In this document: positions 27,698 through 40,551 of the stretch, in pieces
Layout of the letters: every line of letters starts with the position of its first letter
Position numbering within the stretch: position 1 is the stretch's first letter
NCBI RefSeq assembly: GCF_002706375.1
Contig: NZ_CP017706.1
Span: forward strand, 868,001 to 932,000
Length of the DNA: 64,000 nt
Reading direction: 5' to 3'
From: Lactobacillus amylovorus DSM 20531
Lineage (GTDB): Bacteria; Bacillota; Bacilli; Lactobacillales; Lactobacillaceae
Translations under genes and position numbers: made by a program
The notes under the pieces: model-generated
Database searches by the model: none
The model's input: only the letters and a program-made list of their open reading frames with translations
What the model was told of the DNA's origin: nothing

Positions 27698-29083
27698 CTA
27701 TTCCCAATCTTTGTCTTTTGAAAGAGGAAGTTTGTGCCAGTAGTCTGGCTTGTTGACTTGACGACCACGAGCAATTGCCATGTCGTACTTGTCTACGTCC
27801 TTAGTGATGGTTGAGTCAGCAGCAATAAATGTATGATCAGCAACATTAATTGGAGCGATCAAAGTTGAACCAGCACCGATGAATGAGTGATCACCAACAT
27901 TAGTATGGAACTTCTTAACACCATCGTAGTTAGAGAAAATGGTACCACAACCGACGTTAATATCCTTACCCAAAGTAGCATCCCCAACATAAGTCAAGTG
28001 ACCTACCTTACTGTTTTCGCCAATTTCAGCCTTCTTGATTTCAACAAAGTTACCAATGTGAGCACCCTTGCGAATAACTGCCTTTGGACGAAGGTGTGAG
28101 TTAGGACCAATATCAGTATTGTCATCCATTTCAGCTTCTTGAAGAGTTGAAGAAGTAATGGTTACGTGGTTGCCGATCTTAGAATCAACAATTCTTGAAC
28201 CATTAGTGATGTAACAATCGCTACCGATTTCGGTGTTGCCCTTAATCACAACGTTGCCTTCAATTACAGTATCGTTGCCGATCTTTACGCCAGCATCAAT
28301 ATAAGCAGTATCAGGATCGATGAATGAAACACCGTTACGCATGTGTTCTTCGTTGATTCTTCTTTGCATGGTCTTAGTTGCTTGTGCTAAGGCAATACGG
28401 TCGTTTACACCAAGACTTTCACTGAAGTCTGGCATCTTGTAAGCACCAACGCGTTCGCCACTGTTACGCAAGATTTCGAGCACATCAGTCAAGTAGTATT
28501 CACCTTGTGCGTTGTTGTTGTCAACGTGCTTCAAAGCTTCGAAAAGCTTCTTGTTGTCAAAGCAGAATACACCAGTGTTAATTTCCTTAACCTTTAATTC
28601 TTCTGGCTTACCGTCTTTTTGTTCAACAATTCTTAAAACGTTGCCTTGGTCATCACGAATGATTCTGCCGTAGCCAAATGGGTTAGGTGCTTCAGCAGTC
28701 AAAACAGTAGCAGCGTTGCCCTTTTCTGCGTGGTACTTGAACAATTCGTCAAAAGTTTCGGTGGTAAATAAAGGAGTATCACCAGTAACTACCAAAGTAG
28801 CACCGTCTTTATCACCTAATTCTTCCTTAGCAGTCATTACCGCGTCACCAGTACCAAGTTGCTTTTCTTGGAAAGCAAAGTCAGACTTGCCGTCTAAAAC
28901 CTTTTCAACTTCGCCAGCACCTGTACCAACAACAGTAACGATCTTGGCAGGGTTAACGCCACGAGCGGCATCAACTACGTGTTCAACCATAGTCTTGCCA
29001 CAAACTTTGTGTAATACCTTATATAACTTTGATTTCATTCTGGTGCCCTTGCCTGCAGCAAGAACAACTACATATTTTTCCAT
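27698..29083 (-). CDS. glmU: Bifunctional GlcNAc-1-phosphate uridyltransferase / glucosamine-1-phosphate acetyltransferase
   Basis: GlmU makes UDP-GlcNAc, the precursor of peptidoglycan and teichoic acids. It has 461 residues. The N-terminal nucleotidyltransferase starts with [21 protein letters not shown]. The C-terminal part is a left-handed beta-helix of hexapeptide repeats ([20 protein letters not shown]...) with the acetyltransferase site ([31 protein letters not shown]). It is downstream of purR on the same strand, the order conserved in Bacilli. Confidence 0.97.
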   Translation of the reverse strand: MEKYVVVLAAGKGTRMKSKLYKVLHKVCGKTMVEHVVDAARGVNPAKIVTVVGTGAGEVEKVLDGKSDFAFQEKQLGTGDAVMTAKEELGDKDGATLVVTGDTPLFTTETFDELFKYHAEKGNAATVLTAEAPNPFGYGRIIRDDQGNVLRIVEQKDGKPEELKVKEINTGVFCFDNKKLFEALKHVDNNNAQGEYYLTDVLEILRNSGERVGAYKMPDFSESLGVNDRIALAQATKTMQRRINEEHMRNGVSFIDPDTAYIDAGVKIGNDTVIEGNVVIKGNTEIGSDCYITNGSRIVDSKIGNHVTITSSTLQEAEMDDNTDIGPNSHLRPKAVIRKGAHIGNFVEIKKAEIGENSKVGHLTYVGDATLGKDINVGCGTIFSNYDGVKKFHTNVGDHSFIGAGSTLIAPINVADHTFIAADSTITKDVDKYDMAIARGRQVNKPDYWHKLPLSKDKDWE

Positions 29084-29130
29084 TAGTAATTAACCTCTTA
29101 ATAATTAAAACTTGGTTCTAGTATACCATT

Positions 29131-29961
29131 TTAAAAACGGTCGAAATCAGTTTCATCTAAGAAGTTGCCAGGTTCTGCTAAAATAAGCTTCTTTTCGGTA
29201 TCAATCTTGCTGATCTTAACCAGTGATAGATAGTTGTTGATTAACTTTTCTTTATCAAAATCAGCTTCGCAAAGTACGCACACGCCGGCAATAGTTCCGT
29301 CAAATTCCTTAACTAGTTCCTCCATACCAGTTAAAGTGCCGCCGCCTTTCATAAAGTCGTCGACGATCAAAACTTTAGAACCCTTTTCAAGTGCGCGAGT
29401 AGGCAATTCCATCTTTGATACACGAGATAAAGATGAAGAAATGTAGTTTACTGAAACTGTTGCACCTTCGGTAACCTTTGAGCGTTTTCTTGCGGTCACG
29501 AATGGCATATTAAGGTATCGGGCTACGGCTTGAGCTAAAGCAATACCCTTAGTTTCAACTGTCATTACGGCATCGACATCTTCATATGCATAGCGAGTTG
29601 CGATCAATTCACCAATACGACGCAAGTCTTGCGTGTCGCCCAAGATATCTGACAGGTAAACAAAGCCCCCTGCCAAAATTCTGCTTGGATCTTCGATTCT
29701 TGATGACAAATCTGATAAATACTTTTCTGCGTGCTTTTGACCTAAAAATGGAATGTAGCGTACGCCACCGGCTGCGCCTGCTACGGTCTCCAACACGCCG
29801 TCTTGATTGCTTGCAAGCGTATGCTTCAAAATAGCTAAGTCTTCTGAAATAGATGATTTAGCTGCACCGTAACGCTTAGCAAAGAATGGTAGTGCAATTA
29901 GCGTATGAGGACGTTCCATTAAATATTTGGTCATATCCACCAATCTTTCTGAACGTTTCAT
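29131..29961 (-). CDS. purR: Purine operon repressor
   Basis: PurR represses purine genes and is released by PRPP. It has 276 residues. Residues 1-75 form a winged helix (SERLVDMTKYLMERPHTLIALPFFAKRYGAAKSSISEDL). The rest is a phosphoribosyltransferase-like domain with the PRPP loop VLIVDDFMKGGGT, lacking enzyme activity in the family. GAAAGGAAATATC precedes the ATG. Prs, which makes its ligand, and guaA, guaB and xpt are all in this window, but I could not identify convincing PurBox pairs by eye. Confidence 0.95.
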   Translation of the reverse strand: MKRSERLVDMTKYLMERPHTLIALPFFAKRYGAAKSSISEDLAILKHTLASNQDGVLETVAGAAGGVRYIPFLGQKHAEKYLSDLSSRIEDPSRILAGGFVYLSDILGDTQDLRRIGELIATRYAYEDVDAVMTVETKGIALAQAVARYLNMPFVTARKRSKVTEGATVSVNYISSSLSRVSKMELPTRALEKGSKVLIVDDFMKGGGTLTGMEELVKEFDGTIAGVCVLCEADFDKEKLINNYLSLVKISKIDTEKKLILAEPGNFLDETDFDRF

Positions 29962-30016
29962 GATATTTCCTTTCTAATGTTTGGTTTTATACTTAATAAA
30001 TATACTCTAAAAGACA

Positions 30017-30056
30017 AAAAAAATCACTAACATTTCAAAAATGCTAGTGACTTTTT
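30017..30056 (-). terminator. veg terminator
   Basis: On the minus strand GTCACTAGCATT and AATGTTAGTGATT pair around TTTGA, followed by TTTTTTTG, between veg and purR. Confidence 0.8.
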
Positions 30057-30067
30057 GTAAATTATAA

Positions 30068-30325
30068 TTAAGCTTCGGCTTCTTCAGCCTCATCATCAAA
30101 CTCTAATGTAATATTCTTAGTTAATAAATCTGTATAACTGTAAGAAACGTGTTTAAAGTTATTTTGATGTTGATCTAAATCAACCACAAACACTGCAGGG
30201 AATGTTTCTCTTAAAATTCCCCGTCTTTTTGTAACCTTCTTACGACCCGCTTGAGCTACTACTGTTATGGTATCACCTAAGTGAGAATCCAACTTCTGTT
30301 TAATTGTCATAATTGACGTTGGCAC
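30068..30325 (-). CDS. veg: Veg family protein (DUF1021)
   Basis: A small cytoplasmic protein of 85 residues. I choose the GTG at 30325 (VPTSIMTIKQKLDSHLG), because AAGGAG lies ten nt upstream and this matches the usual family start; the 96-residue frame begins with unrelated residues. GRKKVTKRRGILRETFPAVFVVDLDQ is the family core. B. subtilis Veg affects biofilm gene expression; its biochemical role in lactobacilli is unknown. It sits between ksgA and purR, the conserved place. Confidence 0.9.
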   Translation of the reverse strand: MPTSIMTIKQKLDSHLGDTITVVAQAGRKKVTKRRGILRETFPAVFVVDLDQHQNNFKHVSYSYTDLLTKNITLEFDDEAEEAEA

Positions 30326-30386
30326 TAAGCAACAACTCCTTCTTAGGTATTTTACCATAATTATATAATAAAATCAATATTATACA

Positions 30387-31271
30387 CTATTTAGCAGTAA
30401 TATTGCTAGCTATTTTGATAAATTGTTCAATTGTTAAATCTTCAGGTCTAACTCTCGTATCAACGCCCAATTCTTTAATCAAAGCTGCACGCTGATCATT
30501 ATCTGGAATCAAAGTCTTCAAGTTGTTGTTCAAAGTCTTTCTTCTTTGTGAGAAGCACATCTTCACTACCCAGATAAAGTGTTTTCTATCGTTAATCGCT
30601 GGCTTTTCAGCAAGTGGCGTCAAAACAACTACCGCAGAATCAACCTTAGGACGTGGCATGAATGATGAGCTCTTTACTTCAAGCGCCAGCTTAACGTTCA
30701 TTTCAGTTTGAACGGAAATAGTGAGTGGCCCATACTCCTTGTTGCCTGACTTTGCTTCAAGTCGTTCAGCCACTTCTTTTTGCATCATCAAGGTTAAACT
30801 GGCAAAGTGCAAATCTGATTCAGCCAAAGCAAAAATGATTGGCGTTGTAATGTAGTAAGGCAAGTTAGCGACGACCTTAATTGGCTTACTCATATCGAAA
30901 AAGCCAGCCAAGTCTTCTTCAAAGTTAGCCTTCAATACATCCTTAAGTATCAACTTAAAGTGTTCATCTAATGGCGCATCCCCAATCTTTTTGGGTAATT
31001 CATTATGCAAAATTTCAGGCAAGCTGTCGTCGACTTCATAAGCAAACACCTTAGCTCCAGCTAAAAGCAATTGCTCAGTCAATGATCCAATCCCAGGACC
31101 AATTTCAATTACTTGATCGCCAGGTTGAATATCAGCTGACTCGACAATACCCAAGATAGCAGCTTGGTCAACCAAAAAGTTCTGTCCTAAATTTTTCTTA
31201 GCTTTAACAAAGTAACGGTTAATGATCGCTCTTGTTCTGACTGGTGAGCCAATTGGAATATTATTTGCCAT
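30387..31271 (-). CDS. rsmA: 16S rRNA (adenine1518-N6/adenine1519-N6)-dimethyltransferase
   Basis: RsmA (KsgA) dimethylates two adenines near the 3' end of 16S rRNA. I choose the ATG at 31271 (294 residues), because GAGGAG is seven nt upstream; a TTG two codons earlier is less likely. Motifs are [26 protein letters not shown] (SAM motif I) and [14 protein letters not shown] (catalytic motif IV). It overlaps the end of rnmV by 11 nt, so the two are translationally coupled. Confidence 0.97.
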   Translation of the reverse strand: MANNIPIGSPVRTRAIINRYFVKAKKNLGQNFLVDQAAILGIVESADIQPGDQVIEIGPGIGSLTEQLLLAGAKVFAYEVDDSLPEILHNELPKKIGDAPLDEHFKLILKDVLKANFEEDLAGFFDMSKPIKVVANLPYYITTPIIFALAESDLHFASLTLMMQKEVAERLEAKSGNKEYGPLTISVQTEMNVKLALEVKSSSFMPRPKVDSAVVVLTPLAEKPAINDRKHFIWVVKMCFSQRRKTLNNNLKTLIPDNDQRAALIKELGVDTRVRPEDLTIEQFIKIASNITAK

Positions 31272-31827
31272 TTTCAATCTCCTCTACAGCCTGCTTAAGT
31301 TCATCAAGTGAAACGCCAAAGGTATGCAGGCGATTGTAAAATTGCTTGGAATTGCCGTAGCCTACGCTTAACTTAATACCGACTTGTTCGCGTAATTTCC
31401 GTGAACCACTGCCGCCTGCTAAACCTAGCTTGCGATATTCAGTTTCAGTTAAATCACTCTTTTGCAGATCAACTTCATGCAAATCCTTCAGGGCCCGTTC
31501 AAGCGCTTCTTTTGAGGCATGCTCAACGCCAAGGCTACCCTTTTTATTAGGCTCGCCTTCCTTACGCGTAATAAAGGCCTGCTTAGCGTTCGGAACCGCA
31601 TTAGTTACAATACGACGAATTCGTTCGCCATTAAAGTCAGGATCCGTAAAAACAATAATTTGTCTGGTCTGACTTAACTTTTTTATTTGCTTTAAAACAG
31701 CATCAGAAACAGCTGAACCGTTTGTTTCAACCGTCTCAATTCCTGGGAAAAATTGTTTTAAACGGATAGTATCGTCTTTCCCCTCAACAACGATTACTGC
31801 ATCAAAATTCTTTTTATTTAAGACCAT
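31261..31827 (-). CDS. rnmV: Ribonuclease M5
   Basis: Rnase M5 trims the 5S rRNA precursor. It has 188 residues with a Toprim domain: E in [15 protein letters not shown] and the DxD in [14 protein letters not shown]. The start overlaps tatD by 14 nt and the end overlaps rsmA. The order metG-tatD-rnmV-rsmA is the classic Firmicutes block. Confidence 0.96.
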   Translation of the reverse strand: MVLNKKNFDAVIVVEGKDDTIRLKQFFPGIETVETNGSAVSDAVLKQIKKLSQTRQIIVFTDPDFNGERIRRIVTNAVPNAKQAFITRKEGEPNKKGSLGVEHASKEALERALKDLHEVDLQKSDLTETEYRKLGLAGGSGSRKLREQVGIKLSVGYGNSKQFYNRLHTFGVSLDELKQAVEEIENGK

Positions 31828-32580
31828 AAACTCTCACTGTATTTTTATAAGTAGCGTCTGCCACTTCTTCAAGTGGAATATTCTTCAACTTAGCGATGGC
31901 TTCGGCTACATAACGCACATAACCCGTCTCGTTTTGGTGACCGCGGTATGGCTTAGGTGTCAAATATGGCGCATCAGTTTCAACCAAGATTCGATCAAGT
32001 GGAGCTGCCTTGGCACTTTCATGCACTTCCGTTGCCTTAGTGAAAGAAACAACACCGGAATATGAGAAGTAGACGTTTAAATCTAAGAACTTGTTTAACC
32101 AATCAACGCCACCATTAAAGCTGTGCAAAATTGCCCCATATTCAAGATTGCTGTGTTTCAAAATGTCGTAGCAATCTTCAAAGGCATCCCTAGTATGAAT
32201 ATCAACCGGCATCTTCAAGTCATGTGCTACTTCAATTTGTCTTGCAAATACTTCACGTTGCACATCGCGAGGTGATTCGTCCCAATAATAATCAAGACCA
32301 ATTTCACCCATCGCAACTACCTTAGGCATTTTCAATTGTTCAACCAGCTTATCTTCGGCCTTTTGATCATAGTCTTTAGCAACATCAGGACAATAACCGA
32401 CCATCGCATAAACATTATCAAATTTTTGTGCCAAATCGACTGCACGCTGGTTAAAATCAGGATCTTGTCCTGCGCAAATCACCTTGGTTACACCCAAAGC
32501 TTTTGCGCGTTCAAGGTAATATTGTTCCTTGCCGCGAAACGGCTCATCGTTTAAATGAGTATGGTTATCAATGATTTCCA

Positions 32581-32581
<1 letters not shown>
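31814..32581 (-). CDS. TatD-family metal-dependent DNase
   Basis: A metal-dependent hydrolase with a TIM-barrel fold, 255 residues. Motifs are IDNHTHLND (HxH near the N-terminus), MGEIGLDYYWDESP, PVDIHTRDAF and ILVETDAPYLTP. TatD proteins are 3'-5' DNases, with possible roles in DNA repair. The start codon overlaps the metG stop by one base (TAATG), showing tight coupling. Confidence 0.95.
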
Positions 32582-34563
<1,982 letters not shown>

Positions 34564-34617
34564 TCATGCTCCTTTATTGTCTAAAATATCTATTCTATCT
34601 TACCACGAAAACAATAT

Positions 34618-34652
34618 TAAAAAGGAATTGGAAATAATCCAATTCCTTTTTT
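34618..34652. terminator. mgtA terminator (bidirectional)
   Basis: AAAAAGGAATTGGA and TCCAATTCCTTTTT pair around AATAA; T-tracts are present in both directions. Confidence 0.85.
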
Positions 34653-37316
34653 CTAAAATGTTACATTTTTTAAATATATTTTCTTCACGATCGTGTTAAG
34701 CAAAATATAAATTATTTCAAGAACCAACACAACCAGCATAAAGCTGAATGGCAAATTCGTCATCCCTAAGCTTGAAGCGATGCTGGAAGATGGCAATGCC
34801 GAACCCCAAATTGCTAGTGCAAAGGTAACCAAGAAGACGATTGGTGTTGCATGTTGACCAAAGAATGGAAATCTTTCGTCACGCAAAACGTGGATTGCCA
34901 TTTCTCTTGTCCACAGTGATTCAATAAAAATCCCTGAGTAAAACAGTGAAATGAAGACCCAGTGATGGTAGTTTGAACCAACCAAATATGGACAAACCAC
35001 GTAAAACATCATTGCCATCGCAATAAAGTCGATGATCGCAGGAATCGGGCCAAAGGCTAAAACAAACTTAGGCCATTTTCTGATCGACCATTTCTGTGGC
35101 TTTTTAACATAGCTCTTCGAAACACTATCGAATGGAATTACCAAACAGCTGATGCTGTAGATCAAATTAAGAATCAACAATTGCAGTGGCAATAATGGTA
35201 AGAATGGCAAAATCAGTGAAGCCACAACCATGGTGATGATACTGCCGAGGTTGGTTACAAGGAAGGTCTTGATGTACTTCATCGTATTGGAGAAGACCTT
35301 TCTCCCCGTAATCACCATTTCTTCAAGCAGCTGCAAATCTTTTTGTTTAAAAATGATATCTGCAGATTCTCTCGTAATATCAACTGAGTTTTCTGAGGTA
35401 ACCGTCACGTTAGCCACATTCATGGCAAGAGCGTCTTTATTGCCATCGCCCATGTAGCCAACTGTATGACCATTTTTCTTTAACGCTTCAATGATCTTGG
35501 TTCTAAGTTCTGGCGTTAAATGAACAAAGATATCGCACTTTTCAACGATCTCAGCTAATTCTTCTGGACTCGCCTTTTCGATTTGTTCACCATCGTAAAC
35601 AGTATCAACGTTTAAACCCACCTGCAAAGCAATCGCACGCGTTACCGCCTCATTGTCACCGGTAAAGATTTTGACATCGATATTGTCATTTCTAAGAGCT
35701 TGTAAGGCTTCCTTAGTACTTTCCTTTGGTGGATCTAGATATGCAAGATAGCCCACAATGGTTAAATCATTTTCATCCTTAGCTGAAAATTCTCCAACTG
35801 GAGCTGGATTTAACTTGTAGCCTACTAAAAGCACACGCAAGCCATCATCGTTTAATTCATCGATCTGCTTTAAGATCTTTTTGCGCCAGTCATCGGTCAA
35901 CTCTTCACTTTTACCGTTAATTTCTACTTTATTAGAAATATTGAGCATCCCTTCAGCGGCGCCTTTTGTAACCAACATGTGCTGGCCGTGGTGTTCATCG
36001 TTATCAACCACCACGACGCTCATTCTTTTGCGTGTATAATCAAACGGAATTTCGTCGATCTTGTTGTAGTCACGCTGGATTTCATTGACGTCAAGCTCGT
36101 CACCCGCCGCATCGATTATGGCCTTATCAATCAAATCCTTCATTCCAGTTTGATAGTAGGCATTCAAATACGAGAACTTCAAAATTCGCGGCGTTTCTTG
36201 CATCTCCAAGTCATAGTGCCGCTCCAGCACTACCTTATTTTGCGTTAAAGTCCCCGTTTTATCGATACAAAAAGTATCAATTGAGCCCAGATTTTGAATG
36301 GCATTCATCTGCTTGACTACGGCACCTTTTTTGGACATTTCCAGTGCCCCTTTAGTCAAGTTGCTGTTAACGATAATTGGCAAAACTTCTGGCGTAATCC
36401 CTGCGGCGGCCGCCAAGGCGAAGATCAAACTTTCACCCCAGTCACCCTTAGTCAGGCCATTAATAATGAACAAAAGCGGAATTAAAATCGCAGCCGTGAC
36501 GATCAAAATCTTGGCTAACTGTCTCATCTCACGATCAAATAAGGTCGTCTTTACCTTCTTGCGTGAAATTTCCTGCACCTTTTTACCAAAGACAGTATTG
36601 TTGCCGACCGCAAAAACAATGCCGCTACCCGAGCCAGAAACAATCGTCGTTCCCTCATATAAAATGTTAGGGTAGTTCAAATAGTCCTGCATACTCGGTT
36701 TAATGGTCACATTGGCCATTTTTTCTACTGGTTCCGAGTCGCTATCCAAATAACTGTATGAACAAAACAGGTCCTTACTCGTAAGGAGCTTCATGTCTGC
36801 AGGAATCATGTCGCCGGCAGACAAATTAATCACATCGCCCACAACTACTTCGTCGGTGGGCAGTTCCACGTTTTTACCATCCCGACGAATGTTAGTCGTT
36901 ACCGAAACCATGTCCATCAATTTTTCAGTTACTTTGGCAATCCTAATCTTTTGGGCAAAATTTACTACCACAGAAATGATCAACATAATAATCATCACAA
37001 TGACTGTATCTATATCACTATTATCTTGTGGCACCAATATATAACTAGTAAATAAAGTTAAAATAGTTAATCCAATTAAAGCAAGCGTGAACGGAGTAGC
37101 GATTGATTCCCACAGCAATCGCCAATTAGAAGCATTGGAGTTAGTCCTAATCCTATTTTCGCCATATTCTTTTCTATTTTCTTCAGCCTTATTCGTGGAA
37201 AGTCCTTCAGCGCTTGCCTGAAGTCGCGCTAGCGTCTCACTACGCGATTCGTGTGCAATCTGCTGAATTCTTTGAATGTCGACATTTGACTGCTTTTTGC
37301 CAGCTGCTTTTACCAT
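34653..37316 (-). CDS. mgtA: Magnesium-translocating P-type ATPase
   Basis: An inner-membrane Mg2+ importer of 887 residues, type IIIB P-ATPase. The phosphorylation site is FCIDKTGTLTQN, the hinge VGYMGDGNKDALAM (usually GDGxND, here GDGNKDA) and the N-terminal membrane pair is at about 60-110. The C-terminal end has six hydrophobic segments. GAGGAG lies six nt before the ATG. An M-box (Mg2+) riboswitch precedes it, so it should be made only at low Mg2+. The GDGNKDA variant inserts Lys where most P-type ATPases have Asn-Asp; MgtA relatives often differ here, so I do not read it as inactivating. Confidence 0.94.
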   Translation of the reverse strand: MVKAAGKKQSNVDIQRIQQIAHESRSETLARLQASAEGLSTNKAEENRKEYGENRIRTNSNASNWRLLWESIATPFTLALIGLTILTLFTSYILVPQDNSDIDTVIVMIIMLIISVVVNFAQKIRIAKVTEKLMDMVSVTTNIRRDGKNVELPTDEVVVGDVINLSAGDMIPADMKLLTSKDLFCSYSYLDSDSEPVEKMANVTIKPSMQDYLNYPNILYEGTTIVSGSGSGIVFAVGNNTVFGKKVQEISRKKVKTTLFDREMRQLAKILIVTAAILIPLLFIINGLTKGDWGESLIFALAAAAGITPEVLPIIVNSNLTKGALEMSKKGAVVKQMNAIQNLGSIDTFCIDKTGTLTQNKVVLERHYDLEMQETPRILKFSYLNAYYQTGMKDLIDKAIIDAAGDELDVNEIQRDYNKIDEIPFDYTRKRMSVVVVDNDEHHGQHMLVTKGAAEGMLNISNKVEINGKSEELTDDWRKKILKQIDELNDDGLRVLLVGYKLNPAPVGEFSAKDENDLTIVGYLAYLDPPKESTKEALQALRNDNIDVKIFTGDNEAVTRAIALQVGLNVDTVYDGEQIEKASPEELAEIVEKCDIFVHLTPELRTKIIEALKKNGHTVGYMGDGNKDALAMNVANVTVTSENSVDITRESADIIFKQKDLQLLEEMVITGRKVFSNTMKYIKTFLVTNLGSIITMVVASLILPFLPLLPLQLLILNLIYSISCLVIPFDSVSKSYVKKPQKWSIRKWPKFVLAFGPIPAIIDFIAMAMMFYVVCPYLVGSNYHHWVFISLFYSGIFIESLWTREMAIHVLRDERFPFFGQHATPIVFLVTFALAIWGSALPSSSIASSLGMTNLPFSFMLVVLVLEIIYILLNTIVKKIYLKNVTF

Positions 37317-37350
37317 TCTTTGCTCCTCTCATTTGATCGACAAGCAAAAC

Positions 37351-37547
37351 AAAAAAGCCACCTACTGTTTCTGTAGGTGACCTAACAAGGCTTTGTCATA
37401 CTCGTCGTTCAGTTTTAACACTACGTGACGTAAGCACATGCTAGCTATCTGGATCTCGCCTTAAGTCGACGACACCTATTTAACCCGTTGGCATCTCTGG
37501 ATGTTTCTGGGCGATAGCGTGTGTTCACGTAGGAGTCTCACCTAACA
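37351..37547 (-). ncRNA. M-box (Mg2+-sensing) riboswitch with terminator
   Basis: On the minus strand the leader starts GTTAGGTGAGACTCCTACGTG, passes through ACACGCTATCGCCC, GAGATGCCAACGGG and GTGTCGTCGACTTAAGGCG, and ends in a hairpin (CACCTACAG with CAGTAGGTG, then GGCTTTTTTG at 37380-37351). The order and conserved segments match the ykoK/M-box class. The terminator is 35 nt before mgtA. High Mg2+ is expected to stabilise the terminated form. Confidence 0.93.
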
Positions 37548-37609
37548 GTTTAATTGCTAATTATATCCACAAGAAAGTGTAAGGACTAAATTTAAATAAG
37601 TCAAGCCAC

Positions 37610-38227
37610 CTAATTGCGTGAATTGTAATTATTGCGGCCGAATCTTCTTAAAACATAAACGATTCCGACGATCAAGAATGCTAGTGCTAACGCAATCGGA
37701 AGCGCTACGCGATGTGGATGCGAAATTTTATCTTGCTCGCTGCTCGATAAATCATATTTGTCTAGTGCATATTGATACTGCTGATCCACCTTGGTAGCAC
37801 AAGCTCTAAACACGAAGCGTAATCCTTCATTAAAGGTGGCATTATCTTGACTGCGCAACTTATCTACTTCAGCTCTAATAATGTTGGCCCGTGCGTCAGC
37901 CGTAAAGGCGCCGTGCAGGTCCTTAGTAGAAAAGATTTGCACGTTGCGCTTCTTGCCTTTTTGTCCAACCACGATAAATACCGATCGCTTAGTACGGTTA
38001 AACGCCTCAGGAGTGAGTTTATTCAGTCTCTTAACTGTAATCACAGAGATCTGCGGCTGCTCCTTAGTTTGAAAATAGCGATTATTCTTTTCAGTAATTA
38101 AAGTCTTAGTTTCTTTATTCAGAATATGAGCATGGTCTTCAATATTAGGCTGCACAAATCCCGTAGTCGTTAAAAAGACTAACAACAAACCTACTAAGCC
38201 AACTAAACTAATTCTCGTCTTCTTCAA
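37610..38227 (-). CDS. TPM-domain membrane protein (TLP18.3/YgcG-like)
   Basis: The frame extends to 38296 but overlaps comEB by 89 nt. The most plausible start is the TTG at 38227 (GGAAGG 12 nt upstream), giving 205 residues. There is an N-terminal hydrophobic segment ([20 protein letters not shown]), then an extracellular TPM-type domain ([19 protein letters not shown], ...[11 protein letters not shown]), and a C-terminal helix ([20 protein letters not shown]). Such proteins are found in envelope maintenance and as putative phosphatases; the active-site residues cannot be judged here. It follows comEB on the same strand. Confidence 0.7.
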   Translation of the reverse strand: MKKTRISLVGLVGLLLVFLTTTGFVQPNIEDHAHILNKETKTLITEKNNRYFQTKEQPQISVITVKRLNKLTPEAFNRTKRSVFIVVGQKGKKRNVQIFSTKDLHGAFTADARANIIRAEVDKLRSQDNATFNEGLRFVFRACATKVDQQYQYALDKYDLSSSEQDKISHPHRVALPIALALAFLIVGIVYVLRRFGRNNYNSRN

Positions 38228-38687
38228 GTTTATGGGCCAAACCTTCCACATATTTTCGATCGATCTTAATTTGCTCATATGGTACCCCGCAATCATGAAG
38301 CAACTTCAATGCTAGTGGATTATCACGATAGTCAAAATAATAATTTATCTTTTTAATGCCTGCTTGCACTAAAGCCTTGCAGCAGTTGTAACAAGGAAAA
38401 TGGGTCACGTAAATTTCAGTATTTTCAGTAGAAACACCAAATTTCGCACATTGAATGATGGCATTCATCTCTGAGTGAATCGTTCTTACGCAGTGGCCGT
38501 CAACCATTTGGTGGCCAACGTCATCGCAATGCGGCTGTCCTGAAACCGAACCGTTATAGCCAGTACCGATAATGCGGTGATCTTTGACTAAAACGCTGCC
38601 GACTAGCGCTCTATTACAAGTAGAACGCTGAGCAATTACTAACGCCTGCATCATAAAATATTGTTTCCATGGAATTCGATCATGCAT
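38208..38687 (-). CDS. Deoxycytidylate (dCMP) deaminase, ComEB family
   Basis: A zinc deaminase of 159 residues. The zinc motif is HSEMNAIIQ (His-x-Glu) and [14 protein letters not shown] (PCxxC). The N-terminal [19 protein letters not shown] is typical. It converts dCMP to dUMP for dTTP synthesis; in B. subtilis the relative ComEB was first found in the competence operon. It lies directly downstream of trpS with a 21-nt gap. Confidence 0.92.
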   Translation of the reverse strand: MHDRIPWKQYFMMQALVIAQRSTCNRALVGSVLVKDHRIIGTGYNGSVSGQPHCDDVGHQMVDGHCVRTIHSEMNAIIQCAKFGVSTENTEIYVTHFPCYNCCKALVQAGIKKINYYFDYRDNPLALKLLHDCGVPYEQIKIDRKYVEGLAHKLEEDEN

Positions 38688-38708
38688 GACTTTGCCCCTT
38701 GCTTTTAT

Positions 38709-39731
38709 TTATCTATTCTTAAAGTAGTTCAAGCCGATAGCATCACGAACTTGTTGCAAAGTTTCGTTAGCTACCTTGTTAGCCTTCTTTGAGCCTTCCA
38801 AAAGCATTTCGTAAACTGCATCTTCATCTTGAGCAAACTTTTCACGACGTTCACGGATAGGTGCAAGTTCTGCTTCAAGGACCTTGTTCAAGTAACGCTT
38901 AATCTTAACGTCGCCCAAACCACCCTTTTGATATTCTTCCTTAAGTTCCGCAACCTTATCCTTGTCTGGGTCAAAGACATCAAGGTAAGTAAAGACAGTG
39001 TTACCTTCGATCTTGCCTGGATCTTCCACGTGAATGTGGTTTGGATCAGTGTACATTGACATAACTTTCTTTTGGACGGTCTTGGCATCATCAGCTAAGT
39101 AAATAGCATTACCAAGTGACTTAGACATCTTAGCATTACCGTCAAGACCTGGAAGACGACCTTGACCCTTTGGTGGGAAGTAGCCCTTAGGTTCAACCAA
39201 AATATCGGTGTTGTAAACTCGGTTGAAAGTTCTAACGATTTCACGAGTTTGTTCAAGCATTGGTTCTTGGTCATCCCCTACAGGAATAACAGTTGCCTTA
39301 AATGCAGTAATATCTGCAGCTTGAGAAACTGGGTAGTTCAAGAAACCGACAGGAATGGAATCTTTGAAGTCCTTTTGCTTAATTTCAGTCTTCACAGTTG
39401 GGTTTCTTTCAAGACGAGCAACTGTTACTAAATCCATGTAGTAAGCAGTCAATTCAAACAAAGCTGGAATTTGTGATTGTACATAGATAGTAGACTTATT
39501 TGGATCAAGACCAACAGCTAAGTAGTCCAAAGCTACTTGGATCAAGCTTTTGCGGATCTTTTCTGGATTACGAGCATTGTCAGTTAAAGCTTGCGTATCG
39601 GCAATCATAATATAAGGATCATACTTGCCTGAATTTTGTAATTTTACTCTGTTCTTTAAAGAACCAATGTAGTGACCTATGTGAAGTTTACCAGTTGGAC
39701 GGTCACCGGTTAATAAAATTTCTTTTGCCAT
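38709..39731 (-). CDS. trpS: Tryptophanyl-tRNA synthetase
   Basis: TrpS charges tRNA-Trp. It has 340 residues, the bacterial length. The class I signature is [17 protein letters not shown] and the KMSKS loop reads [13 protein letters not shown]. The leader (39732-39833) is short and AT-rich and contains no T-box. Confidence 0.97.
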   Translation of the reverse strand: MAKEILLTGDRPTGKLHIGHYIGSLKNRVKLQNSGKYDPYIMIADTQALTDNARNPEKIRKSLIQVALDYLAVGLDPNKSTIYVQSQIPALFELTAYYMDLVTVARLERNPTVKTEIKQKDFKDSIPVGFLNYPVSQAADITAFKATVIPVGDDQEPMLEQTREIVRTFNRVYNTDILVEPKGYFPPKGQGRLPGLDGNAKMSKSLGNAIYLADDAKTVQKKVMSMYTDPNHIHVEDPGKIEGNTVFTYLDVFDPDKDKVAELKEEYQKGGLGDVKIKRYLNKVLEAELAPIRERREKFAQDEDAVYEMLLEGSKKANKVANETLQQVRDAIGLNYFKNR

Positions 39732-39833
39732 GCTTCTTACTCTTTTCTATTATTAATGTTTATTTTTTATTTAAGTAATTACTTAATTTTAACAAATATT
39801 AGGCTATGATTAAACTAATCGTAGGTGATCAAA

Positions 39834-40433
39834 ATGTGTAATCAATTTCGTATACCCAAACTCGCATTAATCAAACAATATCTAACTGAAGACCTAGATC
39901 TGCCTTTAGTTGAACCCAAAATAAATGATGAAGAAAAAGACGTCTTTCCTAACCAAATAGCGCCAGTTTTGCTTTATCAAAACAATCGGCTGCAATTAGT
40001 AAATAAAAACTGGGGCTATCCTAGTCCCGTCGATGCAAATAAGCCGCTATTTAATGCTAGAATCGAGCGTTTTTATGAACAAAAACCATCAATGTGGGAT
40101 GAGTCCTTTGCCAAGCAGCGCTGCATTATCCTGGCTAGCGAATTCTTCGAATACGCCAAAAACACTTATCAAGCAGATAATGGTAAGAAATACCATGAAC
40201 GCTATAGTTTTAAAAGCAAACAACCAATTACGATGATTGCTGGTATTTATGACCATAATAATTTTGCCATGGTGACGACCGACCCGAACTCAGATATGCG
40301 GCCCATTCATAACCGGATGCCGCTGATCATTGAACCAAGCGAACTGCGCCGCTGGCTCTTTCAAAACTTTACCAGCTTAATCAACAGAGATAGTATTTCA
40401 CTTTCTGTCCAGAAGCAGCCCCACAAAAAATAA
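39834..40433 (+). CDS. SOS response-associated peptidase (SRAP/YedK/HMCES family)
   Basis: This family forms a covalent bond with abasic sites in single-stranded DNA. I choose the ATG at 39834 (199 residues), because the catalytic Cys must be residue 2 (MCNQF), and a further-upstream ATG is not needed; AGGTGATCAAA precedes it. Other expected residues are N in FNARIERF, E in ASEFFEYA and H in PIHNRMPLI. The product is shorter than many SRAP proteins, but all motifs are present. It stands alone, convergent with nothing obvious, upstream of tRNA-Gly. Confidence 0.9.
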   Translation: MCNQFRIPKLALIKQYLTEDLDLPLVEPKINDEEKDVFPNQIAPVLLYQNNRLQLVNKNWGYPSPVDANKPLFNARIERFYEQKPSMWDESFAKQRCIILASEFFEYAKNTYQADNGKKYHERYSFKSKQPITMIAGIYDHNNFAMVTTDPNSDMRPIHNRMPLIIEPSELRRWLFQNFTSLINRDSISLSVQKQPHKK

Positions 40434-40474
40434 TTGTTCTATTGCCTGAAAGCATGATAAAATAAAGACATATT

Positions 40475-40545
40475 GCGGGTATAGTTAAATGGTAGAACGA
40501 CAGCTTCCCAAGCTGTAGATGCGGGTTCGATTCACGCTATCCGCT
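40475..40545 (+). tRNA. tRNA-Gly (anticodon CCC)
   Basis: Acceptor arms GCGGGTA and TATCCGC pair; the anticodon stem is ACAGC/GCTGT with loop TTCCCAA, so the anticodon is CCC. The T-arm reads GCGGG-TTCGATT-CACGC, giving a G-A mismatch at the second pair from the loop. CCA is not encoded. Confidence 0.92.
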
Positions 40546-40551
40546 CTAACC

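Noticed and set aside
37351-37547. Structured region upstream of mgtA as an unknown RNA
   Set aside because: It matches the known M-box class in order and conserved segments, so it is annotated as such rather than reported as new.
39732-39833. Leader of trpS as a possible T-box
   Set aside because: It is only about 100 bp of AT-rich sequence with no T-box core or terminator, unlike the clear one before tyrS.
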